The position numbers and the translations under genes are program-made. A model generated the notes under the pieces. The model saw only the letters and a list, made by a program, of their open reading frames with translations, searched no databases and was not told the origin of the DNA. Shown piece by piece: positions 33,733-43,888 of a DNA stretch of 64,000 nt (its first letter is position 1; each line of letters opens with the position of its first letter). The DNA is from Ectobacillus sp048976805 (GTDB lineage Bacteria; Bacillota; Bacilli; Bacillales; Bacillaceae_G): assembly GCA_048976805.1 (NCBI GenBank), contig JBHGUR010000101.1, forward strand, positions 62,001-126,000, read 5' to 3'.

Positions 33733-35094
33733 ATGGCTAGTTCAGTGACGGCATATGGCTCTACAGGCACGCAGCTATGGGGGCTGGGCAATACTTTAAT
33801 TGATACAAAAGATCTCGTTGAGTTGGAATTGCAAGCATTGGAAATGAGAAAAAGCCCAATGCTCAACCAAAGGCAAAGACTTACAAACGATAAGCAAGCA
33901 TATAGCAATTTTAAGTCTGAATTCAATGCGCTATTGGAATCTGTACGGAAGCTAGCTTCTTTTACAGGAAGCAGTAAAGCAGTTACAACATCTTCATCAG
34001 GCAGTGTTAGTGTCCAAGCTAGCTCAAACGCAATTAGCGGGACATATGAAGTTGGGGTTACGCAGCTCGCTGCCCGTCACCAAATTGCAGGAGGAGCACT
34101 AGACTTAAATGCAAAGGTTAATTTAAATAACCAAATAAGCGAGGAGCTCTTTATTAATGGAAAAAGTTTGACGGTAACGCCTGATATGACCTATAAGCAA
34201 GTTATTGATAAGATTAACGCGGGCGGTTACGGCGTTTCTTTATATACGATTCATAATGGTACAACGGACAATCTGTTTATGACAGCATCATCTTCGGGCA
34301 AAGCGGGGGAAATAATGCTGTCCGGCGGAACTGCAAGCAATTTGTGGCAAACGCTCGGATTTTTAGATGCTAATAATGCCATTAAAACGACCATTACAGA
34401 GGCGCAGGATGCACAATATTCCATAAACGGCGTGAGCTTGACAAGCGCGACAAATACAATTGAGAACGCTTTGCCAGGTGTAACGTTAACGCTGGAAAAT
34501 ATAACGCCGCCGACAAACCCTGTTAAGTTTACAGTTGGGGATAGTACGGCTGAGGAAGAAATCGGTCTGATTGAAGCGATGGTCACAGAGTATAATAATG
34601 CTGTTGGCAAGCTGGAAACATACGCGGGAGAGGCGGGAGTGCTGCAAGGCTCAACGGCTGCGTTAAGCACATCAAGAGCCTTGGCCAGCTTGGCAATGTT
34701 CCAGCTTAACGGCAAATACGCTTCCTCTTTTGGCATTCAAATGGATAAAACGGGGCGCATTACACTTGATAAGCAAAAACTGCAGGAGGCGTTTAAGCAG
34801 GATGCGGATGGGGCAAAAGCCTTTTTCTTCGGCATTAACGGCTTAGGAAAACATTTAGATTCCGGATTGAACAAGGTGTTCGGGGAAACGGGAATAATTG
34901 GCGGCAAGCTGAAAAGCTTTGATGATGAATTAAAAAGGGTAAATGACCAAATTGCCAAAATTGATGAGTTGAATCGAACAAAGCAGGATGCAATTATCGC
35001 TAAATATGCAAAATTTGAACAGCAAATGGCAGCATTAAACGCACAATTGAGTTATATTAAAGCGGCTACGAAACAGCCGGACGACGATAACTAA
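33733..35094 (+). CDS. fliD: Flagellar filament cap protein FliD (HAP2)
   Basis: This 453-residue cap protein directs flagellin folding at the filament tip. The N-terminal region with coiled-coil potential (about 25-75), the central variable domain and the C-terminal coiled coil ending in YIKAATKQ match FliD_N and FliD_C. GATGAGGAGGAAGC precedes the ATG. fliS follows after 15 bases. Confidence 0.95.
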   Translation: MASSVTAYGSTGTQLWGLGNTLIDTKDLVELELQALEMRKSPMLNQRQRLTNDKQAYSNFKSEFNALLESVRKLASFTGSSKAVTTSSSGSVSVQASSNAISGTYEVGVTQLAARHQIAGGALDLNAKVNLNNQISEELFINGKSLTVTPDMTYKQVIDKINAGGYGVSLYTIHNGTTDNLFMTASSSGKAGEIMLSGGTASNLWQTLGFLDANNAIKTTITEAQDAQYSINGVSLTSATNTIENALPGVTLTLENITPPTNPVKFTVGDSTAEEEIGLIEAMVTEYNNAVGKLETYAGEAGVLQGSTAALSTSRALASLAMFQLNGKYASSFGIQMDKTGRITLDKQKLQEAFKQDADGAKAFFFGINGLGKHLDSGLNKVFGETGIIGGKLKSFDDELKRVNDQIAKIDELNRTKQDAIIAKYAKFEQQMAALNAQLSYIKAATKQPDDDN

Positions 35095-35109
35095 GGAGGA
35101 AAAAAACAG

Positions 35110-35481
35110 ATGCAACCGTGGCAGCGTTATATGCAAAATAGCATCATGACAAGCAATCCTATTAAAAACACGATTTTGATTTATGAAAAAGCAATTATAG
35201 AATTCAAGCAATTAGAAGAACTATTACAAAGCTTTCGTTTCCAAGAAGCCGATCCGGTCATGGATAAGCTTGAGGATATTTTTGAAGAGCTAAAATTACA
35301 GCTTAATCCCGATATAGACGAGGAACTATACAATAATTTAGTAAAGTTATATGATTGGATACTGCAGAGTGTGCAAAAAATGAAAATAGCGAGAGAGCCG
35401 AAGGAAATAGAAGCGATTATATACGTATTGAATCAGCTTATAGAAGGGTATCGCGGGGTACTCGCAAATGAACAGCAATAA
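35110..35481 (+). CDS. fliS: Flagellin export chaperone FliS
   Basis: This 123-residue helical bundle protein keeps flagellin unfolded before export. Recognisable features are the MQPWQRYMQNSI start with an ILIYEKAIIEF helix. AAGGAGGAAAAAAACAG precedes the ATG. Its 3' end overlaps the next gene by 14 bases, indicating coupling. Confidence 0.93.
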   Translation: MQPWQRYMQNSIMTSNPIKNTILIYEKAIIEFKQLEELLQSFRFQEADPVMDKLEDIFEELKLQLNPDIDEELYNNLVKLYDWILQSVQKMKIAREPKEIEAIIYVLNQLIEGYRGVLANEQQ

Positions 35482-35746
35482 GCCGTATGATGATTTTTTA
35501 AAATGTTTTAATTGTGCTAAGGAAATTGTTGTTTCGGATGAAGAATTACAAAAAAGGATGGAGAGTTTTAATAATTGGTTTGTGACATTAAAAGCTGCTG
35601 AGAGAAACGAAATCGCAGCGAAAGTCGTTGCGATTATTTCTGAAGCGCAAGAAGTCATTCGCAATAAACAAACGGCGCTAGAACAAATGATATTGGCCAA
35701 CCATACACAAAGCAAAGCAAACGCTCGTTACGGCAAATATGAATGA
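35468..35746 (+). CDS. Small helical protein in FliT position
   Basis: This 92-residue, highly charged helical protein overlaps fliS by 14 bases and ends the operon. Position and fold type match FliT, the FliD chaperone, but the sequence is too short and divergent for certainty. A short terminator-like hairpin follows. Confidence 0.65.
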   Translation: MNSNKPYDDFLKCFNCAKEIVVSDEELQKRMESFNNWFVTLKAAERNEIAAKVVAIISEAQEVIRNKQTALEQMILANHTQSKANARYGKYE

Positions 35747-35753
35747 ATAAGAG

Positions 35754-35784
35754 GAAAAGCGGTCGGGTTCGAGCGCTTTTCTTT
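35754..35784 (+). terminator. Terminator of the flgN-fliS operon
   Basis: GAAAAGCG pairs with CGCTTTTC, followed by TTTC. The stem is short and the T-tract poor. Confidence 0.55.
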
Positions 35785-35956
35785 CACGATATATTTGTAA
35801 ATTGGGATATTGTAAAATATTTTCCAACGACAGAATCTAAAAAATATCATAAAATATTTTTGTGAAAATTGTAGTTTTATCTCGAAAATAACAAAAAAAT
35901 AACTTAAGATTGTAATAGACAAATGCAGGATTTAGAAAAATAGACGAAAGGGGGGG

Positions 35957-36340
35957 ATGGTGTTGAAAAACTTTATTGGCAGCGTCGGCAATTATATGAG
36001 TTATTTGACAGCAAGGAGAGATATTATTTCCAATAATATTGCAAATGCGAATACGCCGGGATATAAGGCAAAAGATGCGCAGTTTTTGGAGCAGCTCGAA
36101 AATAGCGGCGTCTCGTCTGTTTCATTATATAAGACAAACCCGCGCCATTTTCCGATTTCAACGATGCAGCGAACGCCTTATGCAATCAAAGCAAACCATC
36201 TTGAAATAAATGAGGATGGAAACAGCGTTGACACGACAAAAGAAATGATTGAGCTGATGAAAACGAATCATTTGTATTCAATTGCTGTACAAACAATTAA
36301 TACGGAAAAAGCGATTGGCCAGGCGGCGCGCGGGAAATAG
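35957..36340 (+). CDS. flgB: Flagellar basal-body rod protein FlgB
   Basis: This proximal rod subunit (127 residues as given) has the rod/hook signature ISNNIANANTPGYKAKD and the C-terminal helix with MIELMKTNHLYSIAV. It opens the large basal-body/export operon. Start choice is open: ATG 35957 lies right against a run of G, while GTG 35960 and TTG 35963 (protein MKNFIGSVG) give better spacing to AAAGGGGGG. Confidence 0.93.
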   Translation: MVLKNFIGSVGNYMSYLTARRDIISNNIANANTPGYKAKDAQFLEQLENSGVSSVSLYKTNPRHFPISTMQRTPYAIKANHLEINEDGNSVDTTKEMIELMKTNHLYSIAVQTINTEKAIGQAARGK

Positions 36341-36359
36341 CAATAGCGGAGGATAGAAC

Positions 36360-36770
36360 ATGTTTAATGCAATTAACATAAGCGGATCTGGACTGACAGC
36401 AGCTAAAAAGTGGCTGGAGGTTACGTCAAATAACATTGTGAATGCAAATACGACAAACGGCGTTGATCAAGAGCCGTATCACCGCCGCAGAGTGGCATTA
36501 CAGCAAAAGTCGTTTCATGATTTATTAGGAAAGGATGGCAAAGCGGGAGTGCAAATTAGCAGTATTTCCGTTGACCGGAATGAAAAGATGATTTACGACC
36601 CAATGCATCCGCATGCCAATAAAGACGGTTACGTACGCTATCCAAACGTGGATTTAACGGCGGAGATGACGAATGCGATGGTGGCGCAAAAAATGTATGA
36701 AGCAAACACAACGGTGTTAAATGCCAATAAAAAAATGCTAGACAAAGATTTAGAGCTTGGAAGAGGCTAA
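36360..36770 (+). CDS. flgC: Flagellar basal-body rod protein FlgC
   Basis: This 136-residue proximal rod subunit has SGLTAAKKWLEVTSNNIVNANT at its N-terminus and a C-terminal DLTAEMTNAMVAQKMYEANTTV helix. GCGGAGGATAGAAC precedes the ATG. It lies 19 bases after flgB, and fliE starts 20 bases further on. Confidence 0.95.
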   Translation: MFNAINISGSGLTAAKKWLEVTSNNIVNANTTNGVDQEPYHRRRVALQQKSFHDLLGKDGKAGVQISSISVDRNEKMIYDPMHPHANKDGYVRYPNVDLTAEMTNAMVAQKMYEANTTVLNANKKMLDKDLELGRG

Positions 36771-36790
36771 TGTAAAGGAGAATTAAATAT

Positions 36791-37087
36791 ATGGTTATTA
36801 ATGGGAATAATGTAATCCTGCCTTTAAAGCCTGCAGGACTTGCGGAAGCGCCAAAAACAACTGTGCCGGCGGCTGAGGGAAAACGATTTATTAATCTATT
36901 AAATGAGATGACCAGCACGCAAAATGGGGCTCAAGAGGCTGTATATAATTTATTAACAAAGGGACAAGGGCAAGCGCACGAGATATTAATTCAGCAAATG
37001 AAAGCGGAAAGCCAAATGAAAACCGCCTCTGTTATTAGGGATAATTTAATTGAAAACTATAAACAGCTGATGAATACGCAAATTTAG
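36791..37087 (+). CDS. fliE: Hook-basal body protein FliE
   Basis: This 98-residue MS-ring/rod adaptor has a C-terminal helix KAESQMKTASVIRDNLIENYKQLMNTQI-like in pattern, typical of FliE. AAGGAGAATTAA precedes the ATG. Standard flgB-flgC-fliE-fliF order. Confidence 0.93.
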   Translation: MVINGNNVILPLKPAGLAEAPKTTVPAAEGKRFINLLNEMTSTQNGAQEAVYNLLTKGQGQAHEILIQQMKAESQMKTASVIRDNLIENYKQLMNTQI

Positions 37088-37111
37088 AGGGATGGACGGA
37101 TGTGTAAATAG

Positions 37112-38662
37112 ATGGAGAAGTTAAAGGAAATACTCCAATCGTTGAAAACTTGGCATAAGATGGTCATCGGTGCAGTTCTCCTTGCTGTTGTGACAATTGT
37201 GTCTTTATATTTTACGCTGCCGGATAATCACGTTGCTGTATATAAAAATTTAAATGAACAAGACCAGCAGGATATTCTTGCGGAAATGTCCAAGCTTGGA
37301 GTAGATTATCAAATCGGCAAAGACGGTGCGATTACGGTGCCGAAAAAGGATGCGGTTTGGGTGCGAAACAAAATGACGGAAATGGGGCTTCCAAGCAATG
37401 GCGGCGGCGGTGAAGACATTTTGCTGGAAAGTTCGCTTGGTGCAAGCGAGCAAGATAAAAAAATGCGGCAAATTGTTGGCATTCGCAAGCAGCTGGAGCG
37501 GGACATCGTAAAAAATATCGATGCTGTCGAAACGGCAAACGTGCAAATTACGTTGCCGGATAAAGAAAGCATTTTTGATGAAAAAATACCAGAAGGAACT
37601 GCGGCAGTTACAATCGGCACACGCCGCAACCAAGCATTAACGACAGAGCAAATTCTTGGCATCCAATACATGGTAAGTGCAGCAGTGCCGGGTGTAAAGG
37701 CGGAGGACGTAAGTGTAATTGATAGCAAAAAGGGTGTTATCTCGGAGGCGGAGGGTGGCGCAAATCCGAGCGGTTCCGCTTCTTATGAAAAGGAATTGGC
37801 AATGCAGCAGCAAATTGAGGAAAAGTTAAAGAAAGATATTGCGGAAACGTTAGTGAATTTATTTCAGATTAATAATTTTCATGTGAACACGAGCGTTTCC
37901 GTAAACTATGACGAAGTAACGCGCCAAATTGAAAAATACGGCGATAAGGGCATTCTTAGAAGCAAGCAGGAACAAAGCGAACAATCTACAGCGCGCGAAG
38001 GGGACGGTGGAAACCCGGAAGCGGGAATAGCAGCGAATGGCGAAGTGCCGACATATGAAAATGAAGCAATCGGAAACGGACAAGTTACGTATGAACAAAA
38101 TAATAAAAATGTTACAGAAAACTATGAAATTGATAAAACAGTAGAAACGATTAAAAAGCACCCTGAATTGACAAAAACAAATGTAGTAGTTTGGGTCGAT
38201 GAAAAAACATTATTAAAGCGCAATATTGATATTAATGTTTTTAGAGAAGCAATCGGTACAGCAGCTGGATTGCAAGCAGATCAAAACGGCTTTTTCACAA
38301 ATGGCCAAGTAAATGTTGTGCCGGTTCAGTTTGAGCAGAAGAAAGAGGCTGCTATCGATGAAACGGACGATGAGGGCGGCATAAATTGGGCATTAGTCGC
38401 AGGCATTGCAGCGCCGTTGCTGCTTGGCGCTATCGGCGGGACCGCATTCTTTATGAGAAAGCGTAAACGGAAAGAAGAAGAATCTCTATTTATGGTAGAC
38501 GATGACGGGCAATGGGAAACAGCGGCCTCGGCAGAACCGGGAGAGGAAAAAGAAGAAAATAGCAAGCAAGACGTTCCGCTTGATAAACAAATTCAAGAAA
38601 TTGCCAAGAGTAATATAGATGAAACAGCGCGCGTTTTGAAAAAATGGTTGAATGAACAGTAG
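37112..38662 (+). CDS. fliF: MS-ring protein FliF
   Basis: This 516-residue protein has a first transmembrane helix at about 19-37 and a second at about 427-447. The YscJ/FliF ring-building domains (about 40-210) lie between, followed by the FliF C domain. The cytoplasmic C-terminus binds FliG. The Shine-Dalgarno is weak and distant (GAGGGATGGACGG). It nucleates the basal body. Confidence 0.96.
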   Translation: MEKLKEILQSLKTWHKMVIGAVLLAVVTIVSLYFTLPDNHVAVYKNLNEQDQQDILAEMSKLGVDYQIGKDGAITVPKKDAVWVRNKMTEMGLPSNGGGGEDILLESSLGASEQDKKMRQIVGIRKQLERDIVKNIDAVETANVQITLPDKESIFDEKIPEGTAAVTIGTRRNQALTTEQILGIQYMVSAAVPGVKAEDVSVIDSKKGVISEAEGGANPSGSASYEKELAMQQQIEEKLKKDIAETLVNLFQINNFHVNTSVSVNYDEVTRQIEKYGDKGILRSKQEQSEQSTAREGDGGNPEAGIAANGEVPTYENEAIGNGQVTYEQNNKNVTENYEIDKTVETIKKHPELTKTNVVVWVDEKTLLKRNIDINVFREAIGTAAGLQADQNGFFTNGQVNVVPVQFEQKKEAAIDETDDEGGINWALVAGIAAPLLLGAIGGTAFFMRKRKRKEEESLFMVDDDGQWETAASAEPGEEKEENSKQDVPLDKQIQEIAKSNIDETARVLKKWLNEQ

Positions 38663-38684
38663 AGGGATAGTGAGGTAAGGTAAT

Positions 38685-39695
38685 ATGGCAGAGAAACAAA
38701 AGCTATCCACAAGAGAAAAAGCTGCCATCCTCGTCCAAATTCTGGACGAGGATGTGGCGGCCCAAGTGGTAGATACTTTAAACGACGAGGAAAAAGAAAG
38801 CCTGCTGCGGGAAATTGCGCAGTTTCGGTCATATCCCCCTGAAGTTTTAGAAAGTGTGTTCCGGCAGTTTTTGCAGGAAATAAGCGTTAGAGAGTTGAGC
38901 ACACTCGCGCCAAACCGCAATTATATACGGCGGTTGTTTAAAAATATGTCAGATGAAGAGTGGAGCAATTTGATTCAGGATATCTCGTTTAGCCAAGATA
39001 ATCCGTTTGAGTTTTTAAATAACGTATCTGATTTAGACCAACTGTTAACAGTATTAAATGAAGAATCGCCACAAACAATCGCGATCATCGCTTCCCATAT
39101 TAAGCCGCAGCTGGCATCGCGTTTAATTGAAAAATTGCCGGAGCAGAAAATGGTAGAAACGGTTATGCGTATCGCGAAGTTAGAACAAGTAGATGGCGAA
39201 TTGGTTAATCAAATTGGCGATTTGCTAAAGGCGAAAATGAAGAATATGTCATTTGGTGCAACAAACAAAACAGACGGATTAAAAACAATTGTTAATATTT
39301 TAAACAATGTTTCACGCGGTATCGAGAAAACTGTATTTGAAAAATTGGACGTTATAGATCACCAATTATCTGAGAGAATTAAAGAAAATATGTTTGTATT
39401 TGAAGACTTGCTTCGTCTTGATGATTTAGCGTTGCGCCGCGTAATGGAGGAAATTAAAGACAACGGCTTATTGGCAAAAGCTTTAAAGAATGCAAAGGAA
39501 GAGATCAAGGAAAAGCTGTTCACATGTATTTCCAGCAGCCGCAAAGAAATGATTATCGAGGAGCTAGACGGTCTTGGGCCACTTAAGGTAACGGATGCAG
39601 AAAAAGCGCAGCAGGTGATTACGAGCACTGTAAAACGTTTGGAGAAGGAAGGGAAAATCGTCGTGCAGCGGGGTGAAGAGGATGTCCTTATTTAA
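38685..39695 (+). CDS. fliG: Flagellar motor switch protein FliG
   Basis: This 336-residue C-ring protein has three FliG domains: N (binds FliF), middle, and C with the torque-generating charged helix DLLRLDDLALRRVMEEI near residue 240. The ORF overlaps fliH by 14 bases. Length is normal for the family. Confidence 0.96.
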   Translation: MAEKQKLSTREKAAILVQILDEDVAAQVVDTLNDEEKESLLREIAQFRSYPPEVLESVFRQFLQEISVRELSTLAPNRNYIRRLFKNMSDEEWSNLIQDISFSQDNPFEFLNNVSDLDQLLTVLNEESPQTIAIIASHIKPQLASRLIEKLPEQKMVETVMRIAKLEQVDGELVNQIGDLLKAKMKNMSFGATNKTDGLKTIVNILNNVSRGIEKTVFEKLDVIDHQLSERIKENMFVFEDLLRLDDLALRRVMEEIKDNGLLAKALKNAKEEIKEKLFTCISSSRKEMIIEELDGLGPLKVTDAEKAQQVITSTVKRLEKEGKIVVQRGEEDVLI

Positions 39696-40380
39696 AAACA
39701 GAATTCCCGGGAATTCTGTTTCTTTTTCTAATGAGCACTATCAGCTGAAGTATATGCAAGAGGAAACTTCAAGGGATGAGCTCAATATTTTTGATGAAAG
39801 ATTTCCTGATAAAGAAGCATTTTTACGGGAGAAAAATGAATTATTGAAAGAAAAGGAAGAATTGCTCATAGAGCGAAACCGCTTGCAGGAATTTGAAAAA
39901 ATGCTCCGGCAACAGCAAGAAAATCTTATGATGCAAAAGCAAGCGTTCGAGGAGCAGAAAGTACAGTATATGCGGCAGTTTGAGCAGGAAAAAAAGCAAA
40001 TATATTATGAAATGACCGAGCTATTATGGGATAATTCTTTAAAGCTTGCTGAAAAAATTGTTAATCAGGCAATTGATACGCGGCAGCTTTCGATGATTGC
40101 TATTTTAAAAGGAATGATCCAGACGCTGCCGATTGCATTTGAAAAGCTGCAAATTACGGTGCATCCGCAAACATACAAGCTGCTTGAGGAAGAGAAAGAA
40201 GAAACAAAGGAATATTGGCTATTTGAGCTTGTGGAATGGAAATATGATTTTTCCCTTGCGGTTGGCGAATTCGTATTGGAAGAGGAAAAGGAATATTTTG
40301 AATATAGGTTCCGCTCCATTTTTGAGCGGCTGCGCGAAAAGCTTGGTGACCGAATGAGTGAAGAGGTGAAAGCGGAGTGA
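39682..40380 (+). CDS. fliH: Flagellar assembly protein FliH
   Basis: This 232-residue protein has a long coiled coil (about 45-110: KEKEELLIERNRLQ and repeats) and a C-terminal domain that binds and restrains FliI. ATG 39682 was preferred to GTG 39673 because of the upstream GGGGTGAAGA. It overlaps fliG, and its stop overlaps the fliI GTG start (GTGA). Confidence 0.9.
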   Translation: MSLFKNRIPGNSVSFSNEHYQLKYMQEETSRDELNIFDERFPDKEAFLREKNELLKEKEELLIERNRLQEFEKMLRQQQENLMMQKQAFEEQKVQYMRQFEQEKKQIYYEMTELLWDNSLKLAEKIVNQAIDTRQLSMIAILKGMIQTLPIAFEKLQITVHPQTYKLLEEEKEETKEYWLFELVEWKYDFSLAVGEFVLEEEKEYFEYRFRSIFERLREKLGDRMSEEVKAE

Positions 40381-41681
40381 AGCTATATTTGCAGGAAGAA
40401 GCAAAAAAATGGGCTGCATTTATAGCTGCCCCGTTTTATATTAGTAAAGGAAAAGTTCATAGCGTACAGGAGCAGTTTTTCATTTCCAAAGGCCCAAAGG
40501 CAAAAATTGGCGATATATGCGCCGTTGGAGAACAAAAGGTACTATGCGAAGTAATTGCAATCGAAAAGGAAAACAATATGCTGCTGCCGCTTGACCAAAA
40601 TGAAAAGGTCAGTTACGGCGATTGGGTTGAGGTTATCGCTGAAGAAGTGACAGTGCCGCGCGGCGATCATTTGCTTGGCAAAGTATTGAATGCAAACGGA
40701 AACGTGCTAAACGGCGAGGTAAAGCATATTCCGCTGCAAAAGGTAAAGCTTGATGCGCCGCCGATTCATGCTTTTGAACGCCAAGAAATTACGGAAGTAT
40801 TTGAAACAGGGATAAAATCGATCGATTCCATGCTTACAATAGGTGTCGGACAAAAAATCGGCATTTTTGCCGGGTCCGGTGTCGGAAAATCGACATTGCT
40901 CGGAATGATTGCCAAAAACGCGAAAGCTGATGTGAATGTCATCGGCCTTGTCGGCGAGCGCGGACGCGAAGTGAAGGATTTTATCCGCAAAGAGCTTGGC
41001 GAAGAAGGAATGAAAAAAAGCGTGCTCGTTGTCGCGACTTCAGACGAAAGCCATCTTATGCAGCTGCGGGCAGCAAAGCTGGCAACTTCCATCGCCGAGT
41101 ATTTTCGCGACCAAGGCAACAATGTTTTGCTCATGATGGATTCTGTAACGCGCTTTGCCGATGCGCGCCGAAGTATTGATATTGCTATTAAGGATCTGCC
41201 GATCGGCGGTAAAACATTGTTAATGGAAAGCTATATGAAAAAGCTGCTAGAACGCTCTGGCAAAACGAAAAACGGCTCGATAACAGGAATTTATACCGTG
41301 CTTGTAGACGGAGATGACATGAACGGCCCTGTGTCGGACTTGGCGCGCGGGATTTTGGACGGCCATATTGTGTTAAAACGCGAACTTGCGACGCTGAGCC
41401 ATTATCCGGCTATTTCCGTACTTGATTCGGTGAGCCGGATTATGGAGGAGATTGTCGACGAAGAGCATTGGAAGCTTGCAAATGAAACGCGAAGAATTAT
41501 GTCAGTTTATAAAGAAAACGAGCTATATTTCAAGTTAGGCACTATTCAAGAAAATGAGGAAACAGCTTTTATTTTTGGCTGCAAAAATAAAATGCCGATG
41601 ATTAACCATTTTTTAAAGCAAGGGAGAACGGAACACGTTCCTTTTGCGGAAACGATAGAACTGATGCGTTATCTTGTTTAG
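40377..41681 (+). CDS. fliI: Flagellum-specific ATPase FliI
   Basis: This 434-residue F1-beta-like ATPase has Walker A GSGVGKS (near 167), Walker B VLLMMDSVTRFA and the DSVSR motif. It energises flagellar type III export with FliH and FliJ. It starts with GTG, overlapping the fliH stop. The next gene (fliJ position) starts 206 bases later, an unusually large gap in this operon. Confidence 0.96.
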   Translation: MKLYLQEEAKKWAAFIAAPFYISKGKVHSVQEQFFISKGPKAKIGDICAVGEQKVLCEVIAIEKENNMLLPLDQNEKVSYGDWVEVIAEEVTVPRGDHLLGKVLNANGNVLNGEVKHIPLQKVKLDAPPIHAFERQEITEVFETGIKSIDSMLTIGVGQKIGIFAGSGVGKSTLLGMIAKNAKADVNVIGLVGERGREVKDFIRKELGEEGMKKSVLVVATSDESHLMQLRAAKLATSIAEYFRDQGNNVLLMMDSVTRFADARRSIDIAIKDLPIGGKTLLMESYMKKLLERSGKTKNGSITGIYTVLVDGDDMNGPVSDLARGILDGHIVLKRELATLSHYPAISVLDSVSRIMEEIVDEEHWKLANETRRIMSVYKENELYFKLGTIQENEETAFIFGCKNKMPMINHFLKQGRTEHVPFAETIELMRYLV

Positions 41682-41887
41682 CTCAAGAGGCGGGATAAAT
41701 ATAAGGAAAAGGCGTAAGCACCCTTTTTAGAGGAGTGAGTGCAAACTGTCATTTTCTTTATCAATTTATATATAAAAATAAAGAATAGAATATATGAAAA
41801 AAATACGAAAATTTCACAGAAATATTTAATAAAAAGAGATATAATAATAAATGGATGTATAAATAAGGAGAGGAAGCGTACTGTGCC

Positions 41888-42307
41888 GTGAACAGAAAGC
41901 AATATGAAACAATTAAACTGCAAATCAATTCCGAAAAAGAGAAAATTTTAACGGAAATTAGCGCGTTATTAAGGGAAAGGTATGCAGTTGAAACGCAAAA
42001 ACAAAAGGAAATCGACATTTTTTTGTCACGCGGCAAAATGTTTCAACCCGGACAGAGCGTTGCGGCAGGTGCTGTATCGCTTTATACATTTTCACCCGAA
42101 AAAATGAAAGAATTAGATAAAAAAATTTCCCTTATAGGAGGGTTTATTAGAAAAAACGAGCTCATGCTAGAGCAGGTGAAGGAAAAAGAACGAACGATTG
42201 ACGATTTGTTTCGCGACGTGCTGAAACAGCAGGAAAAGGAACGTGAAAAGAAGGAAGAAACAACGCTGCTTGATTTAAAGATGGGTATAAGCAGCCGGGG
42301 AAGCTAG
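41888..42307 (+). CDS. FliJ-like coiled-coil protein
   Basis: This 139-residue protein is strongly helical and charged, with coiled-coil pattern at both ends, the expected form of FliJ, the central stalk of the export ATPase. It lies between fliI and fliK, FliJ's place. Start GTG 41888 follows AAGGAGAGGAAG at somewhat long spacing. Sequence identity to FliJ cannot be shown by eye. Confidence 0.7.
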   Translation: MNRKQYETIKLQINSEKEKILTEISALLRERYAVETQKQKEIDIFLSRGKMFQPGQSVAAGAVSLYTFSPEKMKELDKKISLIGGFIRKNELMLEQVKEKERTIDDLFRDVLKQQEKEREKKEETTLLDLKMGISSRGS

Positions 42308-42319
42308 CGGGAGGCAAAG

Positions 42320-43414
42320 ATGATAATTAATTTGCAAGCGGCCCAGCCTGTCGGGCCAGGTTACAAAATAAAGGCGCATATGCAGCGCACCGAAAAGGCG
42401 GATCCTTCTTTTGCTGAAAAAATAGAGGGCAAGCGGGAGCAAATAGAATATAAGGAAGCAGAAAAAAATGTACAACCAAAGGAGTTAACCAATGAGCAAG
42501 CGCCTGCTCGACAAACAATACAAAATAAAGACGATACAGCGGCAGCGCTGCATAAAAAGAAGCAAAAGCAAGAGGAAAAAGCTGATTCAGAAGCTTCGCA
42601 TGGGGAGCAATTGCTATTGTTAGTGTCCAGTCAAGAGCTTACGTTTTCACTGTTGAAAGAAAATCCGGAAGTATTGCAAAAATTATTTGATATGATGCAA
42701 CAGTTCCATGAATTGTATGGGAATGTGGCAATAGACCAACTGCCAGCCGCAGAGCAGCAACAATTGGCACTATTTTTGCGGCAGTTTGGATTACAAAACA
42801 CTATAAATACTGAAATGACGGTACAGCAAATCATACAGAAGCTGCAAAGACCGGAGCAGCTTACGCCTGTTATGACAGAAATGCAAGATTTAACAGCAAG
42901 CGTTGCTTTAAGCACGGCTAAGGAAGATCATGCAAAGGACAGCGAAGAGGGGGCGCCTCCGTTTGAACAGCTTCACTCTACTCCACAGAAAGAGTTCCCT
43001 CTTCAATCAATTTCACCTCGTCTGGCGGAAAAGCTGAGCACTGCGGATTTGCAGGTACAATTGCAGGACAAGCTCAATGATATACAAAAATATGTTGTAA
43101 AAAATGACCGTATATTTTTGCAACTCAATCAAGAAGCATTCGGTTCTTTAGATATATTTTTAAAAAAGGTCGGCACCCGGATTCATATTCAAGTGGAAAT
43201 GGAACATAAGGAAGTTAAAAAAGAGCTTGCGCCTTTATTGGAGGAAATGAAGCAGAAGCTGGAAGCGAAAAACATCCAAGTTGAGCTGAGCTATACAGAA
43301 CGCGACAAAAAGCGGGAGCAGCGCGAAGAACAAAGACCGTATGAGCAAAAAATGCCGAAGCAAGATAAGCAGCAAGAAGATATGGCGTCATTTGGAGGAT
43401 TACTAGGGGGGTAA
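42320..43414 (+). CDS. fliK: Hook-length control protein FliK
   Basis: This 364-residue protein has a long disordered, Gln/Glu/Lys-rich N-terminal part and a C-terminal Flg_hook domain (about 245-330; LNQEAFGSLDIFLKKVGTRI). It measures hook length and switches FlhB specificity. The pattern and position before flgD are typical. CGGGAGGCAAAG precedes the ATG. Confidence 0.9.
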   Translation: MIINLQAAQPVGPGYKIKAHMQRTEKADPSFAEKIEGKREQIEYKEAEKNVQPKELTNEQAPARQTIQNKDDTAAALHKKKQKQEEKADSEASHGEQLLLLVSSQELTFSLLKENPEVLQKLFDMMQQFHELYGNVAIDQLPAAEQQQLALFLRQFGLQNTINTEMTVQQIIQKLQRPEQLTPVMTEMQDLTASVALSTAKEDHAKDSEEGAPPFEQLHSTPQKEFPLQSISPRLAEKLSTADLQVQLQDKLNDIQKYVVKNDRIFLQLNQEAFGSLDIFLKKVGTRIHIQVEMEHKEVKKELAPLLEEMKQKLEAKNIQVELSYTERDKKREQREEQRPYEQKMPKQDKQQEDMASFGGLLGG

Positions 43415-43417
43415 CGC

Positions 43418-43864
43418 ATGAAAATTGATTCCAATACGTTGAATTATAATGCAATAACAAAAAGCGCTCCTCAAAGTGCTTTGTCTTCGTCAAGCATTTC
43501 GAAAAATATTATGGGCAAGGACGATTTTTTGAAGCTGTTTTTAACGAGCTTACAATATCAAGACCCGAATAACGCGATGGATATGAATCAGATGATGAGC
43601 CAAATGTCACAATTGTCCATTATTGAACAAGTACAAAATATGACAAAGGCAGTTGAAGCTTTTTCTGCCACCATCCAGGCAAATGCGCTGGACGGTGGCA
43701 TGAAATTTCTCGGCAAGTATGTTGAGGCTGTTGATGCAGACGGAAATAAAATAACCGGTACCGTTGAACAAGTAAGGGTTGCATCTGGCACAGTCCAGCT
43801 TCTTGTGGGAGATCGCGCCGTTAGTATGAACCAGGTAACAAGTGTTTCAGAACGAAATGAATAA
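43418..43864 (+). CDS. flgD: Hook-cap protein FlgD
   Basis: This 148-residue scaffold for hook assembly has the conserved KDDFLKLFLTSLQYQDPNNAMD-type N-terminus and the QMSQLSIIEQVQNM helix. Short FlgD proteins like this are usual in Bacillus. It starts three bases after fliK stops. Confidence 0.95.
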   Translation: MKIDSNTLNYNAITKSAPQSALSSSSISKNIMGKDDFLKLFLTSLQYQDPNNAMDMNQMMSQMSQLSIIEQVQNMTKAVEAFSATIQANALDGGMKFLGKYVEAVDADGNKITGTVEQVRVASGTVQLLVGDRAVSMNQVTSVSERNE

Positions 43865-43888
43865 GGGCAATAAGGAGCGTGCAGCACG